A stretch of DNA of 64,000 bases from contig NZ_QXJM01000039.1 of NCBI RefSeq assembly GCF_003570905.1, positions 496,001-560,000 on the forward strand, written 5' to 3'. The position numbers and the translations under genes are program-made. Source of the DNA: Cohnella faecalis (GTDB lineage Bacteria > Bacillota > Bacilli > Paenibacillales > Paenibacillaceae). A model generated the notes under the pieces. It was not told where the DNA came from. It did not search any database and worked only from the letters and a program-made list of their open reading frames with translations. Shown piece after piece: positions 1-8,188 of this stretch (the first letter of the stretch is position 1; every line of letters begins with the position of its first letter).

Positions 1-162
1 CTTTCCAAACCGCTGAGTTCCATACTGTTGTCCGTGTTCGAGGGAGTCGGCTTGCAGAAGCTCGCGGACCCAAGCTTCGACATGGACGGAGCTTACGCCA
101 TGCTTGGCGACATGCTGGCCGTCTATTTCGAGTCGCTGCAATCCAAAAGCGGCGGATCGTAA
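1..162 (+). CDS. TetR-family regulator, C-terminal fragment
   Basis: The frame is open from base 1 and ends at TAA 160-162, giving 53 residues. The helical tail (SVFEGVGLQKLADPSF, then a run ending YFESLQSK) resembles the ligand-binding C-terminus of TetR regulators; the DNA-binding domain lies outside the window. Assignment as TetR is supported by context: 100-200 bp downstream are two copies of a TetR-like palindrome in front of an MMPL exporter gene, the usual repressor/exporter arrangement. The family call is an inference from a short fragment. Confidence 0.6.
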   Translation, partial: LSKPLSSILLSVFEGVGLQKLADPSFDMDGAYAMLGDMLAVYFESLQSKSGGS

Positions 163-260
163 GACCCGCCGTTGGATCTCCTTATACTCATCTGATGACG
201 ATGCATAGCTTCTTCGACGTCCGGAGGACTCCGAAGGCGCTTTTTGCTTGACGATATGAA

Positions 261-280
261 TTGTTTGAATGTACAACCAA
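261..280. promoter_or_regulatory. Putative TetR operator, copy 1
   Basis: TTGTTTG-N6-CAACCAA, an imperfect palindrome of form TTGNTTG-N6-CAANCAA. It repeats at 341-360 and sits between the TetR fragment and the MMPL gene. Confidence 0.55.
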
Positions 281-340
281 TACTAGCGCGCATCGAGAGT
301 GCTCGTTGGCTGCAATGCGGCGCTAAATTTTAAATATTTA

Positions 341-360
341 TTGTTTGAACGAGCAATCAA
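341..360. promoter_or_regulatory. Putative TetR operator, copy 2
   Basis: TTGTTTG-N6-CAATCAA, the same half-sites as 261-280, exactly 80 bp further on and 28 bp before the MMPL start codon. It lies just after an AT-rich stretch that could hold the -10 region. Confidence 0.55.
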
Positions 361-387
361 AAACATAGATAAGGATAGGTGGAGAAA

Positions 388-2802
388 ATGAAACTGCACG
401 ACATGCTTGGGAAATGGGGGCGTTTCGTCTACCGAGCCCGAATAGTTATCGTAGCTCTGTGGATCATACTGTTCGTGCTGGGTGCTTCCGTGTTTGGCAA
501 ATTGCCCGCGATTCTTAGCGGCGGCGGATGGGAAATTACCGGCGCCACCTCGACCATTGCCAACGAAAAGCTTGCTTCCGGCTTCGAAGGTCGGTCCGCA
601 AGCTCGCTCACGCTCGTTCTGCGCGACGCTCAGCATAAAGCGGGAACGGCTGCTTACAACGACAAGCTGCGCCAAGTCGTCGAGCGTTTGAAGACGGAGG
701 AAGGCGTGACGGACGTATTCAGCATTCTGGACGCATCCGATTCCGTTCGGGGAGGTCTGATCGGCGACGATCCGTACGTTAGTACGGCCATCGTCGACAT
801 GAATATTGAATTCGACTACTTGATCAATCAAATCAATGAGTATCAGGATAGAGTGGCCGAGCAGGCCAAATCGCTCGGAGTGGAGGCGTATCTCGTCGGG
901 ACGGCGGCCTTCCAGGGAGAGAACAGCGCCCAAAGCCAGGAAGGGCTCGCCAAAGCCGAAATGATCGTATTTCCTCTAATCATCGTAATTTTGCTGCTCG
1001 TCTTCCGGTCCTTTGTAGCGATGCTTACGCCTTTGCTTGTGACGATAGCGTCGGTCATTGTCGCGATGGGAGTCATTTATGCGGCCGCCACTCAGACGGA
1101 GCTGTCCGTATTCGTTACGAACGCGGCCATGATGCTGGGGCTGGGCGTCGGGATCGACTATTCCTTGTTCATCGTCAGCCGCTTCAAGCAGGAGCTGGAA
1201 CGGGATAACACAGCGGGAGCGCTGGCCAAGACATTGGCGACGGCAGGGCATACCGTATTATTTTCGGCCATTACCGTAATTGCGGCGTTGTCGGCTTTGT
1301 TCGTCGTGCCGATGCCGGTTATTCGCGCGATCGCGTTCGGCGGAATCGCCGTCGTCTTCATCGCGGGATTGGCCAGCCTAAGTCTTCTTCCCGCTGTATT
1401 GGGCATGCTCGGAGCGCGTATCAACAAGGGGAGAATACCGTTCTTGAACCGCCCTCGGCAAGCGGGCACTGTCAGCGGCTGGAGACGTTGGACGAATGCG
1501 ATCATGCGCCGTCCGGCGCTCTTCCTGATCGTAACGCTCGGTGCGCTTTTCGTAGCGGCGATTCCCGCAGTCGGCATGAAGCTGTACTCTCCGGATATCA
1601 GGATGCTGCCGGCTGAGACGGGCGTTCGCCAAGGCTTCACCGTGCTGGAAAAATCATTCGGAGTTGGCTCGACGAGCCCGCTAACGATCGTGCTTGATCA
1701 GGCAGAAGGGTCCTGGGCCGCGCCGGAGGCGTTGAAGCGGCTTGCAGCGCTTCAGGCGGAGCTGGAGAAGCACGATCACGTCTTGAAGGTGACTTCGTTC
1801 GCTTCCATGTTCCAAGGCATGACGCCGGAAGCCGCATCGCAACTGCTCCAAGCCAATGACGGAGCCGCTCTTCCCGGAGACGTCAAATGGATGATTTCCC
1901 GCTATTTGAGCGGGGACGGACATAAAGCGATCGTCGAAGTCGAGATGGATCAGTACGGCTCGAGCGATGCGGCGCGCGAGGTCGCCAAGCAGTTCCACGA
2001 TAAGCTGCTTCCTTCGTTCGATTTGCCTGCGGGAACCACTTATTCGATCGGCGGGGAAACGATGTCGGGCATGGATACGTCGAACGCAATCAAAGACAGC
2101 TTGCTGCCGGCGCTTGGCGTGATGCTCATCCTTATTTTCGTAATTCTCGTCCTGACGTTCCGAAGTATTCTGCTTCCGCTGAAAGCCATCGTCATGAACC
2201 TGTTCTCCGTCGCGGCCACATTCGGCATCCTTGTGTTCGTATTCGCGAACGGGCACGGCTCCGAGCTGTTCGGAGTAGAGTCGAACGGCTACATCATTCA
2301 TTTTGTTCCGGTGCTTCTCCTCGCGCTGTTGTTCGGCTTAAGCACGGACTACGAAGTTTTTCTGGTTAGCCGCATCAAAGAGGAGTACGATCGTACCGGC
2401 AAAAACGAAGAGAGCATCGCGGAAGGCATGGAGAAGACGGGACCGCTTATTACGGGTGCGGGAGTGCTCATGTTCGCCGTCTTTGCCGGGTTCGCGTTTT
2501 CCGGCGTGCTGCCGATCCAGATGCTTGGCTTCGGCATGGCAATTGCGATTGCAATCGACGCTACCGTCATCCGTCTGCTGCTCGTACCCGTCGCGATGAA
2601 GCTGCTCGGCCGGTCAAATTGGTGGTTCCCCGGACGGAAGACGGCGGCTTATGCGGGTAACGGATACGACGCAGTCGCCCCGGTTATACGTGTCTCGGCG
2701 GCACAATCGGCCGACGGTGTCGGCACCGATGGTCCCGGGTCCGGAGCACGCTCCTTGGTGGTTAATCCCGTTAAATCTTCGACCGACGTACCGCCACGGT
2801 AG
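388..2802 (+). CDS. MMPL/RND-family membrane exporter
   Basis: An 804-residue protein with two homologous halves, each with one TM helix, a large extracytoplasmic domain and a bundle of five TM helices, as in YdfJ/MmpL transporters that export lipids or hydrophobic drugs using the proton gradient. The diagnostic motifs are GLGVGIDYSLFIVSRFK (about residue 250) and GLSTDYEVFLVSRIKE (about 650), which carry the conserved Asp-Tyr pairs of TM4 and TM10. ATG 388 follows AGGTGG with 5-nt spacing; an in-frame GTG at 379 has no good ribosome site. The two upstream operators and the TetR remnant suggest drug-inducible control. The substrate is unknown. Confidence 0.9.
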   Translation: MKLHDMLGKWGRFVYRARIVIVALWIILFVLGASVFGKLPAILSGGGWEITGATSTIANEKLASGFEGRSASSLTLVLRDAQHKAGTAAYNDKLRQVVERLKTEEGVTDVFSILDASDSVRGGLIGDDPYVSTAIVDMNIEFDYLINQINEYQDRVAEQAKSLGVEAYLVGTAAFQGENSAQSQEGLAKAEMIVFPLIIVILLLVFRSFVAMLTPLLVTIASVIVAMGVIYAAATQTELSVFVTNAAMMLGLGVGIDYSLFIVSRFKQELERDNTAGALAKTLATAGHTVLFSAITVIAALSALFVVPMPVIRAIAFGGIAVVFIAGLASLSLLPAVLGMLGARINKGRIPFLNRPRQAGTVSGWRRWTNAIMRRPALFLIVTLGALFVAAIPAVGMKLYSPDIRMLPAETGVRQGFTVLEKSFGVGSTSPLTIVLDQAEGSWAAPEALKRLAALQAELEKHDHVLKVTSFASMFQGMTPEAASQLLQANDGAALPGDVKWMISRYLSGDGHKAIVEVEMDQYGSSDAAREVAKQFHDKLLPSFDLPAGTTYSIGGETMSGMDTSNAIKDSLLPALGVMLILIFVILVLTFRSILLPLKAIVMNLFSVAATFGILVFVFANGHGSELFGVESNGYIIHFVPVLLLALLFGLSTDYEVFLVSRIKEEYDRTGKNEESIAEGMEKTGPLITGAGVLMFAVFAGFAFSGVLPIQMLGFGMAIAIAIDATVIRLLLVPVAMKLLGRSNWWFPGRKTAAYAGNGYDAVAPVIRVSAAQSADGVGTDGPGSGARSLVVNPVKSSTDVPPR

Positions 2803-2943
2803 AATAAAATCGGCTTGATTTGCATCTGCTCCGCGATTGAACTGGTAGGTTAAGATTACGCGGGGATGGCAAGGAATTTTCAAATAAGGATGCCGCTGGA
2901 AGTTTGCTTATCTACGTCGTATAATAACGCTCAAGAGACGAAG

Positions 2944-2986
2944 AACGTCCCGATCATCCCTTTAAGGGGTGGCCGGGGCGTTTTTT
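2944..2986 (+). terminator. Rho-independent terminator
   Basis: Stem AACGTCCCG...CGGGGCGTT with an inner CCC/GGGG pairing and a TTTA loop, followed by six T. It ends transcription of the MMPL gene 140 bp after its stop. The rest of 2803-3017 shows nothing else I can support. Confidence 0.75.
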
Positions 2987-3017
2987 CGTTTTCTAGCGGA
3001 TAAAGGGAGGGAAGCGC

Positions 3018-3701
3018 GTGACATTCGAGGAAGCTCATAAGGAGTTCATAGGCCGTCATCTTAATCTGCGCAAGGGAGAACGCAGGGGCAGGCTTGAGAG
3101 GGGACATAGGCACGGGGAAAGACTATTTTGTGAAAAAATCTGGTGGGAGCTTAAGGGCGGTTTCGATGACTTGCATCCGGAGTACGAGGTAACGGACTGG
3201 TGCGGAAAGTCATATTTTGCGGATTTCGCATACAAGGTGCCGGGGTGGAAAGTGACGCTGCTGTGGGAAATCAAAGGCTTCAACAGCCACGTGAAAGAGA
3301 TGGATCGCAACAGGTTTTGCGGGGAATGCAGGCGGGAGCTGTATTTGGAAGCGCTTGGTTTTCACGTAATTTCTATCGCCTATGACGATGTCGAGAGTAA
3401 TCCGGAGCTTATAATCGCCTTCATGCGAATGCTGTTGAGCCGGTACGAAACGAGGAAGGAGCCGGTTTTGCGGTCTTTTTTTGAGGAGAATGAGGTCATT
3501 AGGCTGGCTGCCGGTTTGGCGCGCCCGATAAGGCCCAAAGACGTGGAAGAGCATTTCGGGATTAATCATAGGACGGCTGTTCGGTTGTTGAAATCCCTTT
3601 GTACAAAAGGATGGCTGGTGCCGCTCATGCGCGGGACGGGGAATCGGAAGGTTCGGTACGAGCTGACTCGGGCCGGGATGGAGTCTATGTGGAGAAAGTA
3701 G
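3018..3701 (+). CDS. PD-(D/E)XK nuclease-like protein with C-terminal winged helix
   Basis: 227 residues. A GTG start is preceded by AAAGGGAGG. Residues 30-125 have the layout of a PD-(D/E)XK endonuclease-like fold: a helix with Glu (GERLFCEKIWWEL), then Asp69 in SYFADFAY, a beta hairpin and Glu84-x-Lys86 in LLWEIKGF, followed by a helix and a strand. The last 75 residues resemble a winged helix-turn-helix (HFGINHRTAVRLLKSL). Such a fusion could cut or bind DNA, but no target can be deduced. I do not recognise a named family. It stands alone, with its 3' end facing array A. Two nearby Cys (CGECRREL) are unusual but unexplained. Confidence 0.65.
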   Translation: MTFEEAHKEFIGRHLNLRKGERRGRLERGHRHGERLFCEKIWWELKGGFDDLHPEYEVTDWCGKSYFADFAYKVPGWKVTLLWEIKGFNSHVKEMDRNRFCGECRRELYLEALGFHVISIAYDDVESNPELIIAFMRMLLSRYETRKEPVLRSFFEENEVIRLAAGLARPIRPKDVEEHFGINHRTAVRLLKSLCTKGWLVPLMRGTGNRKVRYELTRAGMESMWRK

Positions 3702-3790
3702 CTGGCTAATGGATTGGGGGGGCGGCGGAAAAGTAGCGGGGAGCGGGGGAAGTTGAGAAAGTAGCTGAATGGTTTGTTCGGTCCAGCTAG

Positions 3791-4456
3791 TGTGGCTGCT
3801 CGGAGCTTGTGCGGAAAAAGCAGCTGTAGAAGGTACAATGCGGCTTGTTTGGCGCTTGTGAAGGAAAGCAACTGTAGAAGGGTACAGTGTGGCTTGTTCG
3901 GCGCTTGTGCGGAAAAAGCAGCTGTAAAGGTGCAGTGTGGCTTGTTCGGCGCTTGTGCGAGAAAAGCAGCTGTAAAGGTGCAGTGTGGCTTGTTCGGCAC
4001 TTGTGCGGAAAAAGTAGCTGTAAAAGGTGCATTTAGTTTGTTTGGAGGGGCTAGTCGTGAGCAAATACAAGCGTTTCGTACAGCTAATAGGATGGATTTC
4101 CTCGTATGGGGCAATAAGCAGCCCAACTAAATGTACCTATTGCAGGTAAATATGCTTGCACGACGGTTCGTGGCTGAAATAACGGTATGTTCTACAGTTC
4201 GCGCTTCTCCGATGCTTCGTAAATTGGCGGAGGCGTGCATACTGGCTCCGAGATTAGCGATAGACTGGCAGGTGGATTGGAGAAAGCAGCTATGGTTAGT
4301 TCGGTCTAGTGTGGCTTGTTTGGCGCTTGTGAAGGAAAGCAGCTGTAGAAGGGTACAGTGTGGCTTGTTCGGAGCTTATGCGAGAAAAGCAGCTGTAGAA
4401 GGTACAATGTGGCTTGTTCGGAGCTTATGCGGGAAAAGCAGCTGTAAAAGGTGCAT
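3791..4456. repeat. Array A: 48-49-bp tandem repeats in two blocks
   Basis: The unit starts TGTGGCTTGTTCGGCGC and contains AAAAAGCAGCTGTA with the palindrome CAGCTG. Units begin at 3791, 3839, 3888, 3936 and 3984 (steps 48, 49, 48, 48), and again at 4310, 4359 and 4408 (49, 49). Each block ends in a diverged half-unit (4032, 4456) that leads into a 204-bp duplicated segment. The short frames crossing the array lack ribosome sites and I do not call them genes. It lies between the 3' ends of the nuclease-like gene and the VanW gene. Confidence 0.9.
4027..4230. repeat. 204-bp direct duplication, copy 1
   Basis: Nearly identical to 4451-4654 (offset 424). Its first about 110 bp are bounded by an inverted pair: GGTGCATTTAGTTTG at 4026-4040 and CCAACTAAATGTACC near 4122-4136. 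Confidence 0.85.
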
Positions 4457-4654
4457 TTAGTTTGTTTGGAGGGGCTAGTCGGGAGCAAATACATGCGTTT
4501 CGTACAGCTAATAGGATGGATTTCCTCGTATGGGGCAATAAGCAGTCCAACTAAATGTACCTATTGCAGGTAAATATGCTTGCACGGCGGTTCGTGGCTG
4601 AAATAACGGTATGTTCTACAGTTTGTGCTTCTCCGTTGTTTCAGAAATTGGCGG
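4451..4654. repeat. 204-bp direct duplication, copy 2
   Basis: Second copy of 4027-4230 with a few substitutions. It follows the second block of array A, so block plus segment was duplicated as one unit of about 424 bp. Confidence 0.85.
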
Positions 4655-4662
4655 TAAGAAGT

Positions 4663-4695
4663 CCCGTCCCGGATTCTAGTGGAATCCGGGACGGG
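4663..4695. terminator. Strong hairpin between convergent genes
   Basis: Perfect 14-bp stem CCCGTCCCGGATTC / GAATCCGGGACGGG with loop TAGTG. There is no clear T-run on either side. It probably stops transcription from the VanW gene on the minus strand or from the array side. Confidence 0.55.
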
Positions 4696-4800
4696 CTGTG
4701 ACGGTGGATCGCTATGTTCTCGGTCCTAGCCAACCTCCGCCTCCGGCTGCTGCCGCTTGCTGCCCAAGCCGGGCCTCCCGGCCTAGCACACACCCAAACG

Positions 4801-4887
4801 CACCTTCACACCGGCTCTACCGCACCTTCACCGGCTCTGCAGCGCCTTCACACCGGGCTCTACCGCACCTTCACACCGGCTCTACCG
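4801..4887. repeat. Degenerate 22-bp tandem repeat at the VanW gene 3' end
   Basis: About four copies of CACCTTCACACCGGCTCTAC with small length changes at 4801, 4823, 4843 and 4866. The last copy overlaps the stop codon of the VanW gene, so the repeat shaped the end of the reading frame. Confidence 0.7.
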
Positions 4888-6317
4888 GGCCTTCATCCGC
4901 CGGAGCCGGTGCAGGCGAGGGAGCCGCGCCCCTTCCGGATGAAGCAGCGGGTCAGCGGGGTTCACCGCGACCAACTCCGCCTGCGCTTTGTAGGTGGAAC
5001 GGTTCAGCTTCTTGCGCTCGACAAGCTTGCCGTCCACGTATTTGAGCCGATACGTGTCCACGACGTAGCCGGGCTCGCCTTTCTGAAGCGTGTCGCTGCT
5101 GCCCAGCGCCAGCTTCGAGTTGGCAACGTAAGTCACCTTGGGCGCCACTACCTTGATCTGCTCCGTTTCCGTCCGGTATACCACGTTGTCCGGCATCGTT
5201 CCGAACAGCTTGACCGTTAACCGTTTATCCTCGACGACGGTTCGAATCAGCAGTTGCTTTCCCGTCGAATTTCGGAATCTGAAATTAACGTACCCGTCGG
5301 CGAACGTCGCGTCCAGCCCCGGAGGCAAGTAATGGACGACGAGAGAATGATTGCGCCGTTCGACGACATCGAGCCCCGCTTCGAGAATGGCATTGTACAG
5401 CGTGCTCGACACTTGGCATATACCGCCGCCAATGCCAGGCGTCAGCTTGCCTTTGACGATAACGGGAGCTTCCTTCCAGCCATACTCCTTCTCGGCTTTG
5501 CTCACGATGTCGCCGTACTGGAACACATCCCCGGCATAAGCAGCGTGTCGTTCAACGCTTTGGCCGCCGCCGTCACGTTGTAAGACCTTCCCGCCGCGCT
5601 TGAAGTGAACGAAGTGGTGAATTCGGCGATTTTTCGCTCGATTCCCTCCTCCTTCAGCTTGGCGAGCGTAACGTTCGGCACGGTTTCGACGATCGGAAGC
5701 GGCAACGAGCGGGACAATAGTTTACTGCCGCCGACTGCGCCCTCCGATAGCGAGGTCGGCTGGAGCGCCTTAACGCTCTTCTTAAGCGCGGCCAGATCGA
5801 GCGCCGTCCCCGGCCTTTCCTCCGTATAGACGACTTCGTCCCGTTCGTTGATTGTCCTCGTCGCCTCAATCGGCTTTTCTCCGGAGAAGCCTCCCCAATA
5901 GCTCTCGATTTTTTTCTCAAGAACCTTGTCGTCCCATTGGACTTGGAAGCCATGATCCGCGGCCAACTCGTTATCCATACGAAGACGAGCCCGTTCCCAC
6001 CACGAGGCGTCCCGGTACTTTTCAAGCTTGCCTATGAAATCCTCCGTCTCGATCTTCATTCCAAGCTCCTTCAACGAGCGGGCGTCCTTCATTCGTTCGC
6101 TTGAAGCGATCGTCACCTTGGTCCCCTCCAACTCTGCGATGCGAGCCTTCAATTGTCCGATCGCGTCCTCTGGCGATTGCTTGCCGACGGATAATCCGCC
6201 GACCGTGACGCCATCCGGCAGAGTATCGTCCGAGCCATAATAATAGACCGTTCCGATTCCGACTCCGGCGGCAAGAACGACTGTCGCGACCCCCGTCCAC
6301 ATCCAGCCTTTTTTCAT
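4882..6317 (-). CDS. VanW-family protein (one apparent frameshift)
   Basis: A membrane-anchored, cell-surface protein: the N-terminus MKKGWMWTGVATVVLAAGVG is a TM anchor, followed by a peptidoglycan-binding-like region (residues about 35-250) and a VanW domain (about 270-420) with KLTPGIGGGICQVSSTLYNA. VanW occurs in some vancomycin-resistance clusters and in many Firmicute surface proteins; its reaction is not known. The frame breaks at 5529-5533, where a GGGG run on the coding strand needs one more G to join DTLLMPG to DVFQYGDIV. With it the protein is 478 residues, normal for the family. ATG 6317 follows GGAGAGAG. It is divergent from ftsE and stands alone. Confidence 0.85.
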
Positions 6318-6574
6318 TGGGAATCTCTCTCCGATCCAAATAAAATTCATTTCCATATTCTTCAAACGGTTAGACAGGGAAAGTCGCACAAATGTTTTGT
6401 ACCCAAATTAAAAAATTCTTAAAATTTTCCTGCAAGTCTTGTCCCGCAACGGGTTTGGGATTCGACAAAGCCAGCGAAACCTTAGAAAACAGAGCGCATA
6501 ACATCGACAAAGAGAGGATTTTATTGCATGATGTCGAAGTATCTAAAGTCCGAATTCTAACAGGAAGTGATACC

Positions 6575-7261
6575 GTGATAGAAATGCACGACATTTGGAA
6601 GACGTATCCCGACGGCACGGTTGCCCTTCAGGATATCAACGTCGTCATCGACCGCAACGAGTTCGTCTATGTGGTCGGACCGTCCGGAGCGGGTAAATCG
6701 ACCTTCATGAAGCTCATTTACAGAGAAGAAGTTCCGACGAAAGGTCAGTTGTCCGTTAATGGATTTAATATAGGAAAGCTGAAGCATCGCAAGATTCCTT
6801 ATGTAAGACGGAATATCGGGGTTATATTCCAGGATTATCGGCTGCTTCCTAAGCTTTCGATCTACGAAAATGTGGCTTTTGCGATGGAAGTCATCGAAGC
6901 GCCGCGCCGCTCGATTAAGCGGCGTACGATGGAGGTGCTCGATCTGGTCGGCTTGAAGCATAAAGCTCAGAGCTTGCCGGCGCAGCTATCGGGCGGCGAG
7001 CAGCAACGCGTAGCCATCGCTCGCGCCATCGTCAACAATCCCGCGGTCATCGTAGCGGACGAGCCTACCGGCAATCTCGATCCCGAGACGTCATGGGGCA
7101 TCATGAAGCTCCTTGAGGAGATTAACTTCCGCGGAACGACAATCGTTATGGCTACCCATAACAGAGAAATCGTCAACTCGCTGCGCAAGAGGGTCATTGC
7201 AATCGAGAGAGGCACCATTGTTCGCGACCAGCAGAGAGGGGATTACGGCTATGATATTTAA
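6575..7261 (+). CDS. ftsE: Cell-division ATP-binding protein FtsE
   Basis: 228 residues, the standard FtsE length. Walker A GPSGAGKST (about residue 36), ABC signature LSGGEQQR (about 134), Walker B VIVADEPTGNLD (about 157) and the H-loop in MATHNRE. FtsE pairs with FtsX on the inner membrane face and uses ATP to switch on cell-wall hydrolases. The start is GTG 6575, seven nt after AGGAAG; the frame runs further upstream but without a ribosome site or family similarity. It overlaps ftsX by 11 nt, so the two are translationally coupled. Confidence 0.95.
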   Translation: MIEMHDIWKTYPDGTVALQDINVVIDRNEFVYVVGPSGAGKSTFMKLIYREEVPTKGQLSVNGFNIGKLKHRKIPYVRRNIGVIFQDYRLLPKLSIYENVAFAMEVIEAPRRSIKRRTMEVLDLVGLKHKAQSLPAQLSGGEQQRVAIARAIVNNPAVIVADEPTGNLDPETSWGIMKLLEEINFRGTTIVMATHNREIVNSLRKRVIAIERGTIVRDQQRGDYGYDI

Positions 7262-8165
7262 CTCCGTCGTCCGCCATTTGCGGGAAGGCGGCAAGAACGT
7301 AGCCCGTAACGGATGGATGTCGTTCGCCTCGATGAGCTCGATCGGCGTGTCCCTTTTTATTCTAGGCGTGTTCTTGTTGCTTGCTATTAACGTCAACAAG
7401 CTCGCCGATCAGATCGAGCAGCAGGTGCAGATTCGCGTTTACTTGAAGCTGGATACCGAGCAAGCAAAGATCGACGAGATCGAACGGCAAATCAAGAGAA
7501 TCCCCGAGGTTAAAAGCGTGACTTTCGTGTCCAAGGAAGAAGGCCTGGAGCGACTGCGCAAAAACCTGGGGGACAACGGCAGCGCCCTCCAAGGGTACGA
7601 GGACGACAAGAACCCGCTTCCGGACGGCTTCGACGTCGAGGTGTTCAGTCCTCAGAAGATCGATTTCGCGGCTAAGCAGATCACGGCTCTTAACGGCAAG
7701 GATCCCGAGCAGTCGATATGGGACGTGAAGTACGGCGAAGAAACGGTCAAGAAGCTATTTAAAATTACGAACGCTGTGAGAAACATCGGCCTGGTTATCG
7801 TGCTTGGCTTGGCGGTCATGGCGATGTTCCTGATCTCGACGACGATCAAAATGACGATACTGGCCCGCCGCCGCGAAATTTCGATCATGAAAATGGTCGG
7901 AGCGACGAATAGCTTCATTCGCTGGCCTTTCTTTATCGAAGGCGTGTTGATCGGCATCATCGGTTCCGTTATTACGGTAGCGCTTTTACTTTATGGTTAT
8001 GCTCGCATCGTTAGTACATCCAAGGTCGATATGGGGCTCATGATGATCGAGCTCTCGTCCGTCAATGAAGTGGCCTGGACGGTAGGAGGCACGATCGTCG
8101 GGATCGGCATCCTGCTCGGTGTATGGGGCAGCGTAATTTCTGTCCGCAAATATCTGAAGGTATAA
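7251..8165 (+). CDS. ftsX: Cell-division ABC transporter permease FtsX
   Basis: 304 residues with the FtsX topology: one TM helix near residues 25-45, a large extracytoplasmic domain (about 50-170, QIEQQVQIRVYLKLD onward) and three C-terminal TM helices. ATG 7251 lies inside the end of ftsE. FtsX transmits the ATP-driven signal of FtsE to an extracellular amidase or endopeptidase. The next gene encodes an EnvC/CwlO-like coiled-coil M23 protein, the likely partner here (inference from order and domain type). Confidence 0.95.
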   Translation: MIFNSVVRHLREGGKNVARNGWMSFASMSSIGVSLFILGVFLLLAINVNKLADQIEQQVQIRVYLKLDTEQAKIDEIERQIKRIPEVKSVTFVSKEEGLERLRKNLGDNGSALQGYEDDKNPLPDGFDVEVFSPQKIDFAAKQITALNGKDPEQSIWDVKYGEETVKKLFKITNAVRNIGLVIVLGLAVMAMFLISTTIKMTILARRREISIMKMVGATNSFIRWPFFIEGVLIGIIGSVITVALLLYGYARIVSTSKVDMGLMMIELSSVNEVAWTVGGTIVGIGILLGVWGSVISVRKYLKV

Positions 8166-8188
8166 TTCCTTGGAGCAGGAGGACTGGC

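Noticed and set aside
2881-2930. Promoter TTGCTT...TATAAT before the nuclease gene
   Set aside because: The spacer is only 10 bp, and a terminator follows directly.
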